This document shows positions 1 to 9,632 of a stretch of 64,000 bases of DNA, one piece after another. This DNA is from an uncultured Lachnospiraceae bacterium (GTDB lineage Bacteria > Bacillota > Clostridia > Lachnospirales > Lachnospiraceae), in assembly GCA_910589195.1 (NCBI GenBank), contig CAJUTC010000005.1:53958-117957 (forward strand), read 5' to 3'. How positions within the stretch are numbered: the stretch's first letter is position 1; each line of letters starts with the position of its first letter. The position numbers and the translations under genes are program-made. The notes below the pieces were generated by a model, which saw only the letters and a program-made list of their open reading frames with translations, was not told the origin of the DNA and made no database searches.

Positions 1-695
1 AGAAAATCGAACAGATCAAACAGTTTCTTTAAAAAAAGATCGGCTGTCCCGCCCTGCTTCACATATTCCTGAACCACAGTTTCTTCCCCTGTGCGCTTTC
101 GCAAATCCTCCACATAATAAGGATTAGGAAGGAAGCGGACATCAAAAATTAAATCTCCATCTGATGGGATCCCATATTTAAAGCCAAAGGAAAGGACTGT
201 AATATATAAATTTTTATAGTCCTGCGCTTCCACAAAAATCTTTTCCAGCTCTTTTCGAAGCTCCCTGGTAAGGAGATGGCTGGTATCAATAATAAAATCA
301 GAGGATTTCTTTAAAAAAGCCAGGCGCTCCCGCTCCAGTTCAATCCCTTTCTCAATCCGCCCTCCTGCCGCCAGCGGATGCATCCTTCTGGTTTCCTTAA
401 AACGCTTAATTAAAACCGGATCGCCTGCGTCCAAAAACAGCACTTGGTAGCAGACCCCTCTCTGTTCCCAGTGTTTCAGCACATCCTTTAGCTGGGGCAA
501 TTCTTCCCCACTGCGGATATCAACCCCCAGGGCAATCTTCTGGAGCCTTCCCACATGGTTTAAACTTAAATCGGTAAAGGGATCCACCAGGGAAATGGGC
601 AAATTGTCCACACAATAATACCCCATGTCCTCTAGCATCTTTAAGGCTTGTGTTTTTCCCGCGCCGGACATCCCAGTTACAATTACCAACTTCAT
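1..695 (-). CDS. rapZ: RapZ/YvcJ-family nucleotide-binding protein (3' end cut by window)
   Basis: P-loop protein of the RapZ/YvcJ family. In E. coli the family member is an RNase E adapter controlling glmS small RNAs; in Bacillota the role is less defined and is linked to cell-envelope metabolism. The reading frame begins MKLVIVTGMSGAGKTQAL, so the Walker A motif GMSGAGKT sits at the very N terminus. The family hallmark SFGFKYGIPSDGDLIFDVRF is readable near residues 175-200, followed by LPNPYYV. About 231 codons are visible of the roughly 290 usual for the family; the rest lies before base 1. It is the last visible gene of the run after murB (52-base gap), as in other clostridia, where whiA normally follows. 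Confidence 0.93.
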   Translation of the reverse strand, partial: MKLVIVTGMSGAGKTQALKMLEDMGYYCVDNLPISLVDPFTDLSLNHVGRLQKIALGVDIRSGEELPQLKDVLKHWEQRGVCYQVLFLDAGDPVLIKRFKETRRMHPLAAGGRIEKGIELERERLAFLKKSSDFIIDTSHLLTRELRKELEKIFVEAQDYKNLYITVLSFGFKYGIPSDGDLIFDVRFLPNPYYVEDLRKRTGEETVVQEYVKQGGTADLFLKKLFDLFDF

Positions 696-747
696 ACCTA
701 CCACCTTTTAGCCTTTCTCTTTTGCGGCACGTCTTTGGAATTCTCTC

Positions 748-1680
748 TTACTGGCTGTCTAGCTGTTTAAACTCACCCAGGCATTTTATTTCCAACTCAA
801 GTTTCACCCCAAACTGTTTCCTTACTGTTTCCGATACTTGGCCGCATAGTTGGATTACGTCCTGAGCCGTGGCATGATCCCGGTTAATCACAAAGCCGCT
901 GTGCTTTTCCGATACCTGGGCGCCGCCAACCTGAAATCCTTTTAATCCGGCATCCTGGATCAGCTTTCCTGCGAAAAAACCTTCCGGGCGCTTAAATGTG
1001 CTTCCAGCGCTGGGATATTCCAATGGCTGCTTGGAACGCCTTAATTTTGCCAATTCTTCTATTCGTGCCTGAATTTGTTTTGGATCCCCCTGCTTTAAGC
1101 AAAACCGTGCCCCCAATACAATCCAGCCATTTTTCAAAACGCTGCTGGTTCGGTATCCTAACTCAAGGCGGTCTGCCGAAATCTCTTTTATGCTTCCTTC
1201 TTCTGTTAATACCCGGACTTTCGTAAGCACATCTTTCATCTCACTGCCGTAAGCCCCTGCGTTCATCACTACGGCCCCTCCCACAGTTCCAGGGATTCCG
1301 GCAGCAAATTCCAGACCTGTCAGGCCTGCTTCCAAGGCTTTTTTCGCAATCCGGGACAGCAAGACCCCGGCATCTGCGTCCAGCGTGTTACCCCTGGCGC
1401 AGATATTGCCAAGACCCTTGCCTATCTGGATCACAACGCCGTCAAACCCCTTATCGCTGACCAAGACATTACTTCCCTTCCCCAGGATAAACCAGGGAAT
1501 CTTTTTTTTCCTTAATAAATCAGCCAGGGACTTTAGTTCCTCTTCACTGCCGGGGGATACAAAAATCTTAGCAGGCCCTCCGATGCGAAAGGTGGTATGG
1601 GCGCTCATAGGCTCCTCTTGACGAACCTGCTCTTTTCCCTTAACCAGACCGCAAATCTCTTCATAAATTTGACTGTTCAT
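748..1680 (-). CDS. murB: UDP-N-acetylenolpyruvoylglucosamine reductase MurB
   Basis: FAD-dependent reductase that turns UDP-GlcNAc-enolpyruvate into UDP-MurNAc, the second committed step of peptidoglycan synthesis, in the cytosol. Visible motifs are the FAD-domain stretches TTFRIGGPAK and GKGSNVLVSD, then GIPGTVGGAVVMNAGAYG, and the substrate-domain SAGSTFKRP with the catalytic serine. The length of 310 residues fits the short type of the family found in Bacillota. I chose the ATG at 1680 because GGAAGGG lies just upstream of it; a longer frame from a TTG at 1740 overlaps the end of hprK, adds a basic tail and lacks a ribosome site. It lies between hprK and rapZ in the same direction and is probably cotranscribed. 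Confidence 0.95.
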   Translation of the reverse strand: MNSQIYEEICGLVKGKEQVRQEEPMSAHTTFRIGGPAKIFVSPGSEEELKSLADLLRKKKIPWFILGKGSNVLVSDKGFDGVVIQIGKGLGNICARGNTLDADAGVLLSRIAKKALEAGLTGLEFAAGIPGTVGGAVVMNAGAYGSEMKDVLTKVRVLTEEGSIKEISADRLELGYRTSSVLKNGWIVLGARFCLKQGDPKQIQARIEELAKLRRSKQPLEYPSAGSTFKRPEGFFAGKLIQDAGLKGFQVGGAQVSEKHSGFVINRDHATAQDVIQLCGQVSETVRKQFGVKLELEIKCLGEFKQLDSQ

Positions 1681-1732
1681 AGCTGCCCTTCCTGCAATCT
1701 CTTTTTGCGGTTTTCTTTTATTTTTATTTCTT

Positions 1733-2662
1733 TTATTCAAACCGCCTGCTTAAATTCGCCTGTACCCGGTTGTAAAGCTCCTGGGCAGCATTGTAACCCA
1801 TCTTCTTCTGACGGTAGTTAACTGCTGCGGACTCTACAATAATAGCCAAATTCCGGCCTGGACGGATAGGGATGGAATGACAGACCACCTGGTTTCCTAA
1901 AAATTCGGTATACTGATCCTCTAATCCCAGACGGTCATACTCCCTGTCCTTATCCCAATCCTCCAGCTTAATAACCATATCAATGGACTGGGTTTCTTTT
2001 ACGCTCTCTACACCGTACAAAGTTTTTACATCAATAATTCCAATTCCCCGCAGTTCGATAAAATGCTTGGTAATATCCGGAGAGTTTCCTATCAAAGTTT
2101 CATCACTTACCTTCCGGATTTCCACCACATCATCCGTTACCAGACGATGCCCTCTCTTAATCAGCTCCAAAGCCGCCTCGCTTTTTCCAATTCCGCTTTC
2201 TCCCATAATCAGCACACCCTCGCCGAATACATCCACCAAAACTCCATGGATGCTGATGCAGGGCGCCATCTGTACCTTCAGCCAACGGATGGTTTCTGCC
2301 ATAAAATCGGAGGTAGGCTGTTCCGAAACCAGAACCGGAACATCATAATGGCTTGCCAGGTTTAAAATATCTTCGTCTGGCGCCATTCCTCGGCAGTATA
2401 CAAGGCATGGTATCTTACTGGAAAGGAGCCGGTCATATACTTCCATCTTCCTCTCATAGCTTAAGGTAGAAACGTAAGCCCGTTCTACTGTTCCCACTAC
2501 CTGAACCCGTTCATGGTCAAAATGATCGAAAAAGCCTGCTAACTGAAGGGCCGGGCGGTTCACCTCCGGGTGGGTCAGAACCGTTTTTTCTGTATCCTGC
2601 TCCGGAGTCGCGTTTTTTAATTTCATCTTTTGAATCAGCTTTGAAACAGTTACCCCATGCAT
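1733..2662 (-). CDS. hprK: HPr kinase/phosphorylase
   Basis: Bifunctional kinase/phosphorylase that modifies Ser46 of HPr and so sets carbon catabolite repression in low-GC Gram-positives. The N-terminal half (about 1-130) is the regulatory domain. The catalytic half shows ISIHGVLV with the catalytic histidine, the P-loop GESGIGKSEAALEL (about 155-168) and the C-terminal signature IELRGIGIIDV. Length 309 is typical. The ATG at 2662 has AGGAGATTAGGAAG directly upstream. It has its own plausible promoter in the 100-base gap after uvrC (2709-2737) and is followed by murB and rapZ. An orphan PTS EIIC and a GH32 sucrose hydrolase elsewhere in the window are plausible downstream targets of catabolite control; that link is inference. 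Confidence 0.95.
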   Translation of the reverse strand: MHGVTVSKLIQKMKLKNATPEQDTEKTVLTHPEVNRPALQLAGFFDHFDHERVQVVGTVERAYVSTLSYERKMEVYDRLLSSKIPCLVYCRGMAPDEDILNLASHYDVPVLVSEQPTSDFMAETIRWLKVQMAPCISIHGVLVDVFGEGVLIMGESGIGKSEAALELIKRGHRLVTDDVVEIRKVSDETLIGNSPDITKHFIELRGIGIIDVKTLYGVESVKETQSIDMVIKLEDWDKDREYDRLGLEDQYTEFLGNQVVCHSIPIRPGRNLAIIVESAAVNYRQKKMGYNAAQELYNRVQANLSRRFE

Positions 2663-2708
2663 CTTCCTAATCTCCTTTGTCTTACATTACCATATACTTC
2701 CTGCTGCT

Positions 2709-2737
2709 ATCTTAACACAACTTGTTTGGATTGTCAT
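2709..2737 (-). promoter_or_regulatory. Predicted sigma-A promoter of hprK
   Basis: On the minus strand ATGACA (2737-2732) and TAAGAT (2714-2709) are separated by 17 bases and lie about 50 bases upstream of the hprK start. This fits a housekeeping promoter that would let hprK-murB-rapZ be transcribed apart from uvrC. Read by eye only. Confidence 0.55.
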
Positions 2738-2762
2738 TCCTTTTTCTGTCATTTCCGCTCTG

Positions 2763-4694
2763 TCATCTGTCTTCCCCTGCCGCCGGATGAAAAAATTCAT
2801 AGACCTGTTTAGCAGCCAGACGGTTCATATGGGGGGTTTTTTCCAATTCTTCTACAGCAGCAGACCGGATGGCTTCTTGACTTTTAAACTGCTTCATCAA
2901 TGCTTTTCTTCTTGCCGGCCCTATGCCTGGTATTTCATCTAAAATGGATTTTACCTGAGTTTTGCTTCGCAGGCTCCTGTGATACTCTATGGCAAATCGG
3001 TGGGCTTCATCCTGGATTCTGGTAATCAGCCGGAATCCTTCGGAATGTTTATCAATGGGAATTTCAATATTATGGAAATAAAGGCCTCTTGTCCTGTGGT
3101 TATCATCTTTTACCATTCCGCACACAGGAATTTCCAAATTTAATTTCCTTAACACTTCCAGAGCAATATTAACCTGCCCTCTCCCTCCGTCCATCATGAT
3201 CAAATCCGGAAACCGGGTAAAGCTTCCCAAATCCAGATCCATTCCCCTTTGCTTAAGCCGTTCTTCTTCCTCTAATCCGTGGGTAAACCGTCTGGTAAGC
3301 ACTTCCTCCATAGAAGCGTAATCGTTTGATCCCTGGACGGATTGGATCCGAAACTTCCGGTAGTCGCTTCGCTTAGGCTTTCCATCCTCATAAACAATCA
3401 TGGAGCCTACCGATTCAAAGCCGCTGATATTGGAAATATCAAAGGCCTCAATCCGGCGGATATTCCCAAGCTTAAGCCATTCCCCAACCTGGTTCATGGC
3501 GCCGATTGTGCGGATTTCTTCCCGTTTTATCTTATCCTTGTCCTGATCCAGTACCATCCTGGCATTCTTTGCCGCCAGCTCTACCAGCTTCTCCTTTTCC
3601 CCTTTTTTCGGGCTTACAAGCCGTACCTTCTGGCCCCGCTTTGCACTGAGCCAACTGGCAATCACCTCTTCCTCCTCAAGTGGAACTTGTAGCAGAAGTT
3701 CCCTAGGAATAAAAGGGGTTCCGGCATAAAACTGTTTCACAAAGCTGGATAAAATCTGTCCCGGTTCCTCTTCCACTGCCGTATTCATATGGAAATGATC
3801 TCTTCCAATCAAACGCCCTTCCCGCACAAAAAATACCTGAACCACTCCATCCTGTCCGTCCCTTGCCATGGCTATAATATCCCGGTCTTCCTGTCCGGAG
3901 CTGGTGATCTTTTGCTTTTGTGCTACCTGCTTAATACTGGATAGCAGTTCCCGGTATTCAATGGCTTTTTCAAAATCCATTTCCTCAGAAGCCGCTGCCA
4001 TTTTCTCCTCTAGTTCTTTCATCAGTTCCTTGTAATTTCCATTTAAAAAGTCCAGGATCTTTTGGATTCCCTTCTGGTATTCCTCTCTGGTTATATAGCC
4101 CTGGCAGGGGGCGTTACACTGCTTAATATGGTAATTTAAACAGGGACGCTCCTTTCCCATATCTTTTGGAAGGGAACGGCTGCAAGTCCGGATCCGGTAC
4201 AGCTTGTGAATCAAATCAAGCGTGTCCTTCACTGCTCCCACACTGGTATAAGGGCCAAAATACTTGCTTTTGTCCTTTTTCATTTCTCTGGAAAGCATAA
4301 CTCTTGGAAAATCTTCCCAAGCAGTAACCTTAATGTATGGATAGGTTTTATCATCCTTCAGCATCGTATTATACCGGGGCCGGTGCTCCTTAATCAGGTT
4401 GCACTCCAAAACCAGCGCTTCCAGCTCTGAATCGGTTATAATATACTCAAACCTGGCAATCTTTGATACCATTTGCTCAATTTTTGCCGTTTTGTTCCGG
4501 CTGCTCTGAAAATACTGCCTTACCCGGTTTTTTAAACTGACAGCCTTTCCTACATATATGATTTCATCCCTTGCGTCATGCATCAAATATACGCCTGGTT
4601 TTGCCGGAAGTTTTTTCAGTTCTGCTTCTACATCAAAAGCACCCAAAGGCGAACGGCGCACTTGCTTTCCCTGCTGCTCCTGTTCCTGTTCCAT
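2763..4694 (-). CDS. uvrC: Excinuclease ABC subunit C
   Basis: Dual-incision nuclease of nucleotide excision repair, acting on the UvrB-DNA complex. The N terminus (about 28-105) is the GIY-YIG domain ([20 protein letters not shown]), cutting 3' of the lesion. A UVR motif that binds UvrB lies near 215-250 ([13 protein letters not shown]). The RNase H-like 5' nuclease domain follows, with FDISNISG and [10 protein letters not shown] (about 420-520). Two helix-hairpin-helix motifs close the protein ([20 protein letters not shown]). Length 643 is normal. It starts 18 bases after the DUF1653 gene, so the two are probably cotranscribed. No LexA-type box was seen nearby. Confidence 0.97.
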   Translation of the reverse strand: MEQEQEQQGKQVRRSPLGAFDVEAELKKLPAKPGVYLMHDARDEIIYVGKAVSLKNRVRQYFQSSRNKTAKIEQMVSKIARFEYIITDSELEALVLECNLIKEHRPRYNTMLKDDKTYPYIKVTAWEDFPRVMLSREMKKDKSKYFGPYTSVGAVKDTLDLIHKLYRIRTCSRSLPKDMGKERPCLNYHIKQCNAPCQGYITREEYQKGIQKILDFLNGNYKELMKELEEKMAAASEEMDFEKAIEYRELLSSIKQVAQKQKITSSGQEDRDIIAMARDGQDGVVQVFFVREGRLIGRDHFHMNTAVEEEPGQILSSFVKQFYAGTPFIPRELLLQVPLEEEEVIASWLSAKRGQKVRLVSPKKGEKEKLVELAAKNARMVLDQDKDKIKREEIRTIGAMNQVGEWLKLGNIRRIEAFDISNISGFESVGSMIVYEDGKPKRSDYRKFRIQSVQGSNDYASMEEVLTRRFTHGLEEEERLKQRGMDLDLGSFTRFPDLIMMDGGRGQVNIALEVLRKLNLEIPVCGMVKDDNHRTRGLYFHNIEIPIDKHSEGFRLITRIQDEAHRFAIEYHRSLRSKTQVKSILDEIPGIGPARRKALMKQFKSQEAIRSAAVEELEKTPHMNRLAAKQVYEFFHPAAGEDR

Positions 4695-4712
4695 ATCCTC
4701 ACCTCTTTTATC

Positions 4713-5210
4713 TTACCGCAGCCTGCTTCCGTCATACTTTTTCCTTGTTTCCAAATGCTTTATAATTCCCCGGAGCTGGCTGTCCACATCCTCAGAGCCA
4801 AAAGGCATGGAAATATCCAAAGCCAGATAAATACTGTCTAATTCTTTTTGTCCCACATTGCCCCGCATCCGGCTTAAGACTTCTATCTGCTGATCATAGC
4901 CTTTCGCGTCTAAGAAGCGTTCCAGCCAGGGATTCATCCCCTGTTTAGTCATCCGCCTGTCTTCTTCCTCTTCCCGCACAAACACAACCTGTTCAAACCG
5001 GTACTTCTGATTGGCATCCGGATATTTTTTACGGTCCACCTCACTGAGAAACATGGAGAGGGGCCTTGCATAGACACGGAAGTCACCGTAAAGAGCCTGA
5101 TAGATTACCAGCTCTTCCCCTGTTTCTGTGTGCTGGGCAATTGCTACAATCTGATAGAAGGTGTTTTTAAAATGTCTGTAAAATTCTCCCGGTTTTGGTA
5201 CTTTGTCCAT
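4713..5210 (-). CDS. DUF1653 domain protein
   Basis: Protein of 165 residues whose first 70 or so match the DUF1653 family: PGEFYRHFKNTFYQIVAIA, then a HTETGEELVIYQALYG stretch and the arginine/serine-rich VYARPLSMFLSEVDRKKYPD. The family is a small beta-rich domain of unknown function, often a stand-alone protein in bacteria; here a charged C-terminal extension of about 80 residues follows. The start ATG at 5210 lies 6 bases after the stop of the upstream lipoprotein gene, and uvrC follows after 18 bases, so all three are likely one transcript. No function is assigned. Confidence 0.85.
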   Translation of the reverse strand: MDKVPKPGEFYRHFKNTFYQIVAIAQHTETGEELVIYQALYGDFRVYARPLSMFLSEVDRKKYPDANQKYRFEQVVFVREEEEDRRMTKQGMNPWLERFLDAKGYDQQIEVLSRMRGNVGQKELDSIYLALDISMPFGSEDVDSQLRGIIKHLETRKKYDGSRLR

Positions 5211-5216
5211 GTTATC

Positions 5217-6458
5217 CTACTCCTTTTCTTCCGGATACGGCCTGGTTTCCCCTTCCTCCCTGGGCCTGTCTTCAGCTTCCTTTGACGTTAAAAGACCATC
5301 ATAATGATACTTGCCTGACGCGTTCCATAAAATCCACTGTTCATATCCGGCATCATAAACTGCCTGGATCTGTTCCCTAACTTCCAGCGGTCCATAAGGA
5401 ATGTAGCGGGACAAATAGCTGGCAGTAAAATCCTGAAGCCAAGGCCTGACCAAAACAGGCTTTTTGCTTTCTGTTTGTGACAACGCATTTTGTGACCCGG
5501 CCAAAGCATTGAAAACCGTTTCATACGGCTGCGTATCCGGATAAGCAATCCCGAAATTTCCATTTCCATAGTGAGAGGGATACACCATGGGGCAAATCGC
5601 ATCCAGCTCTTCTGCCATCTTTTCATAGTCCTGCCCCACAGTTTCCGCGTCCTCTTTTCCAAAAATCACTGATCCAAATACATCTGCCGACACAAACAGC
5701 CCTTTTCTCCTCAGCCGCTTGCACGCATACTCAGTAAACTCCAGGATAATCTCCTGTCTGGATTTCCCTTCTGTATCCGCCTCATCAAAAACCACTTCAT
5801 TCATCCCTTTCTCCGTGCCGAAACGGATATAGTCGAATTGAATCTCATCAAAACCGGCTTCCCCTGCCTGTTCCGCTATCTCAATTAAGTACTCCCAAAC
5901 CTCTTTTTTATAGGGGTTTACCCATGCTGAATTATTTTTGTCACGGTAAACGGTTCCGTCTGCTTTTTTGCAGCACCATTCTGGTTTCGCCTCTGCCAGA
6001 TACGGATCCCGAAAAGCGGGGATCCTGGCAATCCGGTAAATTCCATGATCCTTTAATTTTTTTGTCAGCGCCTTAATATCCGAAATATATCCGGCACAAG
6101 ATTCAATCTCTTGTACCAGGGGAGAATCCATCAGGAAGGTAACCATTCCGTTATCATCTTTTACGTCAATTACCACTGCATTTAATTCTGTGGCGTCCAA
6201 CTGGCTTATAATCTTGTCCATTTCCCCACTTAACCCGGCTGTATACGCCGACAGGTAGATTCCCTTTACCTTCACTGGATCCGCAAACTTTTGCGCCAGC
6301 TCTTTTTTTCCCCAGTTTTGCCTTTTACGTACTTTTTGCTTCCGCTCTTCCTGCGTTTTCTGGCCTTCCTGGCTCTTAAGGCTGTCCGCCGGCGGCTGAT
6401 ATCTTTGGCAGCCTATCAGCACCACTGCCAGGAATATGGCAAACACCCATTTTTTCAT
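5217..6458 (-). CDS. DUF4015-type putative glycoside hydrolase lipoprotein
   Basis: Predicted lipoprotein: MKKWVFAIFLAVVLIGCQ is a signal peptide ending in a lipobox (LIGC) with the lipidated cysteine at residue 17. A charged linker leads into a barrel-like domain (about 60-400) with VKGIYLSAYTAG, NAVVIDVKDDNG, AGFDEIQFDYIRFG and QWILWNASGKY. These are the landmarks of the DUF4015 family of putative glycosyl hydrolases, related to alpha-amylase-type barrels; the acidic residues of FDYIRF are the likely active-site region. It would sit on the outer face of the membrane. It heads a run with DUF1653 and uvrC (6-base gap), an odd partner for DNA repair. The substrate is unknown. A TATAAT hexamer on the minus strand at 6546-6541 may be its -10 element. 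Confidence 0.82.
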   Translation of the reverse strand: MKKWVFAIFLAVVLIGCQRYQPPADSLKSQEGQKTQEERKQKVRKRQNWGKKELAQKFADPVKVKGIYLSAYTAGLSGEMDKIISQLDATELNAVVIDVKDDNGMVTFLMDSPLVQEIESCAGYISDIKALTKKLKDHGIYRIARIPAFRDPYLAEAKPEWCCKKADGTVYRDKNNSAWVNPYKKEVWEYLIEIAEQAGEAGFDEIQFDYIRFGTEKGMNEVVFDEADTEGKSRQEIILEFTEYACKRLRRKGLFVSADVFGSVIFGKEDAETVGQDYEKMAEELDAICPMVYPSHYGNGNFGIAYPDTQPYETVFNALAGSQNALSQTESKKPVLVRPWLQDFTASYLSRYIPYGPLEVREQIQAVYDAGYEQWILWNASGKYHYDGLLTSKEAEDRPREEGETRPYPEEKE

Positions 6459-6728
6459 CCCTGCACTCCTAAATTTTCCCTGCCTCTGCAGATATTACTT
6501 GCTTACAGCTTTACACGCAATACCAGTGTGCTATCTAATCATTATATTCAGGAACTTTTGAATCATGTATTTTTCATTTGCTGATTTTTCCATTGTACAA
6601 TATTGGAAAGTGAATTACAAGTCTATCAATGGCAACGTTATTCTTGACATTTTGGTAAAATACCTCTAAGGTTATTGTAACACCATCATGATATCTGGTC
6701 ATTATACCAATAAAAAGGAAGTGTGCTT

Positions 6729-8003
6729 ATGAACCCCTCCCGCCTTATTTTCCATATTGATGTAAACTCTGCGTTTTTAAGCTGGGAATCGGTATACCGG
6801 CTCAGTAACGATCCAACCGCTCTGGATTTGAGAACCATCCCTTCCGCTGTAGGAGGCGACAGCGCAAGCCGCCATGGCATTGTATTAGCAAAATCTATCT
6901 TAGCCAAAAAGCAGGGCGTAACTACCGGGGAACCCTTAGTTTCCGCCCGCCGGAAATGTCCGTCGCTTACCATTGTGCCATCCCGCTTCGAATTTTATAT
7001 CAAATGCTCAGAGGCTATGCTTTTATTGCTTTCTGATTATACCCCGGACAGCGAACCCTTCAGCATTGATGAAACTTTTTTAGATATGACCGCTACCATC
7101 CATCTATTTGGCGATCCTATTATCGTGGCAAACCAGATCCGGGAGCGGATCAAACAGGAGCTTAAGTTTACTGTAAATATCGGAATCGCCCCAAATAAGC
7201 TTTTGGCAAAAATGGCTTCTGATTTTGAAAAACCAGATCAATGCCATACCTTATACCGCGAGGAAATCCCGCAAAAACTCTGGCCTCTTCCTATCCGGGA
7301 TTTATTTTTTGTAGGCCAATCTGCCCAAAGTAAATTGGAAGCCATTGGAATCCACACCATCGGCCAACTGGCCGCCTGTGATGAAACCATTTTAAAAGCT
7401 CATCTTGGAGATAAATACGCAAGGTTAATCCACCAATACGCCAATGGAATCGACGATTCCCCTGTCGCGCCAAAAGAACCCATTAATAAGGGCTATGGAA
7501 ACAGTATTACCCTGTCCCGTGATGTGGATGACTACCATAGTGCCTGCCAGGTTTTGCTGTCCCTTTGCGAAACTGTAGGCGCCAGGCTCCGTGCCCATCA
7601 TGTACGGTGCCAAAATGTTTGTGTAGAGTTAAAAGATTGGCAATTTCGCCAGCATACCCACCAGGCAAATTTAAAAGACCCTACCGATTCTACCTCTGAA
7701 ATCTACCATGTGGCAGCTCGGCTTTTAAAAGAATTCTGGGACTTAACCCCTGTCCGCCTGATTGGAGTACGGGCCGGGAAAATCCAGGAAGAAGATTGTT
7801 ATCAGATTAGCCTTTTTGAGGATCCCCGTGCCGTAAAAATGAAAGAAATGGAAAAAACGGTAGACGCTATCCGTGAAAAATTCGGAACTGATAGCATTAA
7901 ACGTGCCAGCTTCCTGAAAAAGGATTCTTTAGTGGATCATGCCGTCAGCAAAAAGAAACACCTGCCGCGGCAAGCGGCAGGGACAGGCCAGGTATCCGTA
8001 TAA
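6729..8003 (+). CDS. dinB: DNA polymerase IV (Y-family)
   Basis: Error-prone translesion polymerase of the Y family. The N-terminal palm shows IFHIDVNSAFLSWESV with the first catalytic aspartate, and PFSIDETFLDMT holds the other catalytic acidic pair (about residue 110). Fingers, the helix-hairpin-helix thumb (FVGQSAQSKLEAIGIHTIGQ) and the little-finger domain follow. The clamp-binding motif may be QISLFED near the C terminus. I prefer the ATG at 6729, which has AAGGAAG 8 bases upstream, over a GTG six bases earlier. An upstream TTGACA at 6644-6649 could be its -35 box, with a weak TAAGGT 17 bases later. The gene is a single unit convergent with the methyltransferase (16-base gap). No SOS box was recognised. 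Confidence 0.93.
   Translation: MNPSRLIFHIDVNSAFLSWESVYRLSNDPTALDLRTIPSAVGGDSASRHGIVLAKSILAKKQGVTTGEPLVSARRKCPSLTIVPSRFEFYIKCSEAMLLLLSDYTPDSEPFSIDETFLDMTATIHLFGDPIIVANQIRERIKQELKFTVNIGIAPNKLLAKMASDFEKPDQCHTLYREEIPQKLWPLPIRDLFFVGQSAQSKLEAIGIHTIGQLAACDETILKAHLGDKYARLIHQYANGIDDSPVAPKEPINKGYGNSITLSRDVDDYHSACQVLLSLCETVGARLRAHHVRCQNVCVELKDWQFRQHTHQANLKDPTDSTSEIYHVAARLLKEFWDLTPVRLIGVRAGKIQEEDCYQISLFEDPRAVKMKEMEKTVDAIREKFGTDSIKRASFLKKDSLVDHAVSKKKHLPRQAAGTGQVSV
7962..7980. repeat. GC-rich inverted repeat in the 3' end of dinB
   Basis: CTGCCGC and GCGGCAG (7-base perfect arms, 5-base loop) lie about 22 bases before the dinB stop codon. No T-run follows on either strand, so it is not a standard terminator, but it could help stop convergent transcription in a 16-base gap. 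Confidence 0.5.
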
Positions 8004-8019
8004 GCAGGGAACGAACAGC

Positions 8020-9555
8020 TCACCAGCGCAGACCTTTTGGATAATGATTTTTCAAAAGGCCTCCGGCCTGCTTTGCCCATCCTATGGAAAAGCCGTCTAC
8101 TGTAACCAATGTCCAGCCCTTCCATGGTTCCTGGCAGGAGGATAAGGGCTCTCCCTTCAGATATTGAAGAATTTCGGTACTGTCACATGCCATATTTACG
8201 GTGCGCAGCACATACTCTGGTTTTAAAAAAAGGGCCAAACCATGGGAAGGTTCAAACCGGTTTTTCTTAAAAGCGCCCAAATGCAAACCTGGCCGCACTA
8301 CTTTTATTCCTGTTATATCTGGCAGACCTTTATGCATATAGTAAAGCTGATCACCAAATACCCTATATTGCCCCGGCATTTCTTCCCACGGAGCGCAAGT
8401 TCCAGAACTGCTGCCAGATGGCTTCAGTGTTTCGCCGCAAAATCGCCAAAACATTTCCATTTCCGGTTTCCCCGGACACAGACAGGCCGTATTGTGGTGT
8501 TTCTCCCTTTTCCCGTTTTTTTCTCTTCTGCCTTCCCCTGCCCCCTCTCCTTCTTCGATCCTGCTTCCTTTCTCTGCCTTTTTGAGAAGTGCCAGATAAT
8601 GGCCTTCCCCTTGAGTCTGATGAGGCCAAATCCGGATGGTTTTTTCCAGGTTCGGATTCCGGATTTCCTGTAATACCCACTCCGGATTTCCCTTTCCGAA
8701 CCCGCAATCTCCATGATAAAATTGGCCCTCTTCAATGGTAAAATCCGGATGGCTTTTTAAAAATAAGGCCACGCTTTTTTCATCTTCTTCCGGCGCAAAC
8801 GTACAGGTAGAATACACCATCCAGCCTCCAGGTTTTAACATGTTTGCGGCATGTTCTAAAATTTCCTGCTGGCGGTTGTGGCAAAGAGCGATGTTAGAAA
8901 GGCTCCATTCCTGGCATGCCTGCATATCCTTCCGAAACATTCCTTCCCCGGAGCAGGGGGCATCGACTATAATTTTATCAAAAAATTCCGGAAACCTTCT
9001 GGCTAAACTTTGGCTGTCATGATTGGTTGCCAAAATATTCGCTGCCCCCATACGCTCCAGATTTTGGGATAGTATTTTCGCTCTGGCAGGGTGGATTTCG
9101 TTGCTTACAAGAAGCCCCCTTCCTGTTAAGGCTGAGGCGATCTGGGTACTTTTCCCTCCCGGCGCAGCACAAAGGTCTAAAACATAATCACCAGGCATGG
9201 GATTTAAAAGCTGGACAGGCGACATGGCGCTTGGTTCTTGGATATAATAAAGACCTGCTTCATGGTACGGATGTTTTCCCGGACGCTGATTGGATGGATA
9301 GTAGTAGCCCATAGAAGCCCATGGAATTTCCTTCAGATGGAACTGCTTGGCGCATATGGCAGTTAGCTGCCCTGGATCTCCTTTTAAGGCATTTAGCCGT
9401 AACCCCTGGACAGGCGGTCTTTCATAGCTGGACAAAAAGGGTTGCCAATCCTCCTTTAGAAGCGCTTTCATACGGCTGATAAACGCGTCAGGCAATGTTT
9501 CCAAAACCGCCTGGCTGGTATTTGATTTGATTTGCTGATTCATTTTAACCTGCAT
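8020..9555 (-). CDS. RsmF/NOL1-NOP2-Sun family rRNA cytosine-C5 methyltransferase
   Basis: SAM-dependent RNA m5C methyltransferase. The SAM site is VLDLCAAPGGKSTQIAS (about 125-140). The two catalytic cysteines are in DAPCSGEGMFRKD and YSTCTFAPEEDE. The C-terminal half (about 360-511) resembles the PUA-like RNA-binding part of RsmF-type enzymes. Between them is a low-complexity charged stretch (RIEEGEGAGEGRREKNGK) that looks like a lineage-specific linker. Length 511 suits the family. ATG at 9555 is the first start, with GAGAAA upstream; an ATG at 9543 is an alternative. Whether it acts on 16S position C1407 as in E. coli or on other positions cannot be told from sequence. Confidence 0.88.
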   Translation of the reverse strand: MQVKMNQQIKSNTSQAVLETLPDAFISRMKALLKEDWQPFLSSYERPPVQGLRLNALKGDPGQLTAICAKQFHLKEIPWASMGYYYPSNQRPGKHPYHEAGLYYIQEPSAMSPVQLLNPMPGDYVLDLCAAPGGKSTQIASALTGRGLLVSNEIHPARAKILSQNLERMGAANILATNHDSQSLARRFPEFFDKIIVDAPCSGEGMFRKDMQACQEWSLSNIALCHNRQQEILEHAANMLKPGGWMVYSTCTFAPEEDEKSVALFLKSHPDFTIEEGQFYHGDCGFGKGNPEWVLQEIRNPNLEKTIRIWPHQTQGEGHYLALLKKAEKGSRIEEGEGAGEGRREKNGKREKHHNTACLCPGKPEMEMFWRFCGETLKPSGSSSGTCAPWEEMPGQYRVFGDQLYYMHKGLPDITGIKVVRPGLHLGAFKKNRFEPSHGLALFLKPEYVLRTVNMACDSTEILQYLKGEPLSSCQEPWKGWTLVTVDGFSIGWAKQAGGLLKNHYPKGLRW

Positions 9556-9632
9556 TCGTTTCTCTGGTTTAAAAAGTTAACTTGTAACTATTGACACTTG
9601 GCTCGTGGCTCATTGCCCGCGAAAATAAAAAG

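Noticed and set aside
6459..6728. SOS (LexA) box search upstream of dinB
   Set aside because: No GAAC-N4-GTTC-type box was found in the gap, so SOS control is not claimed.
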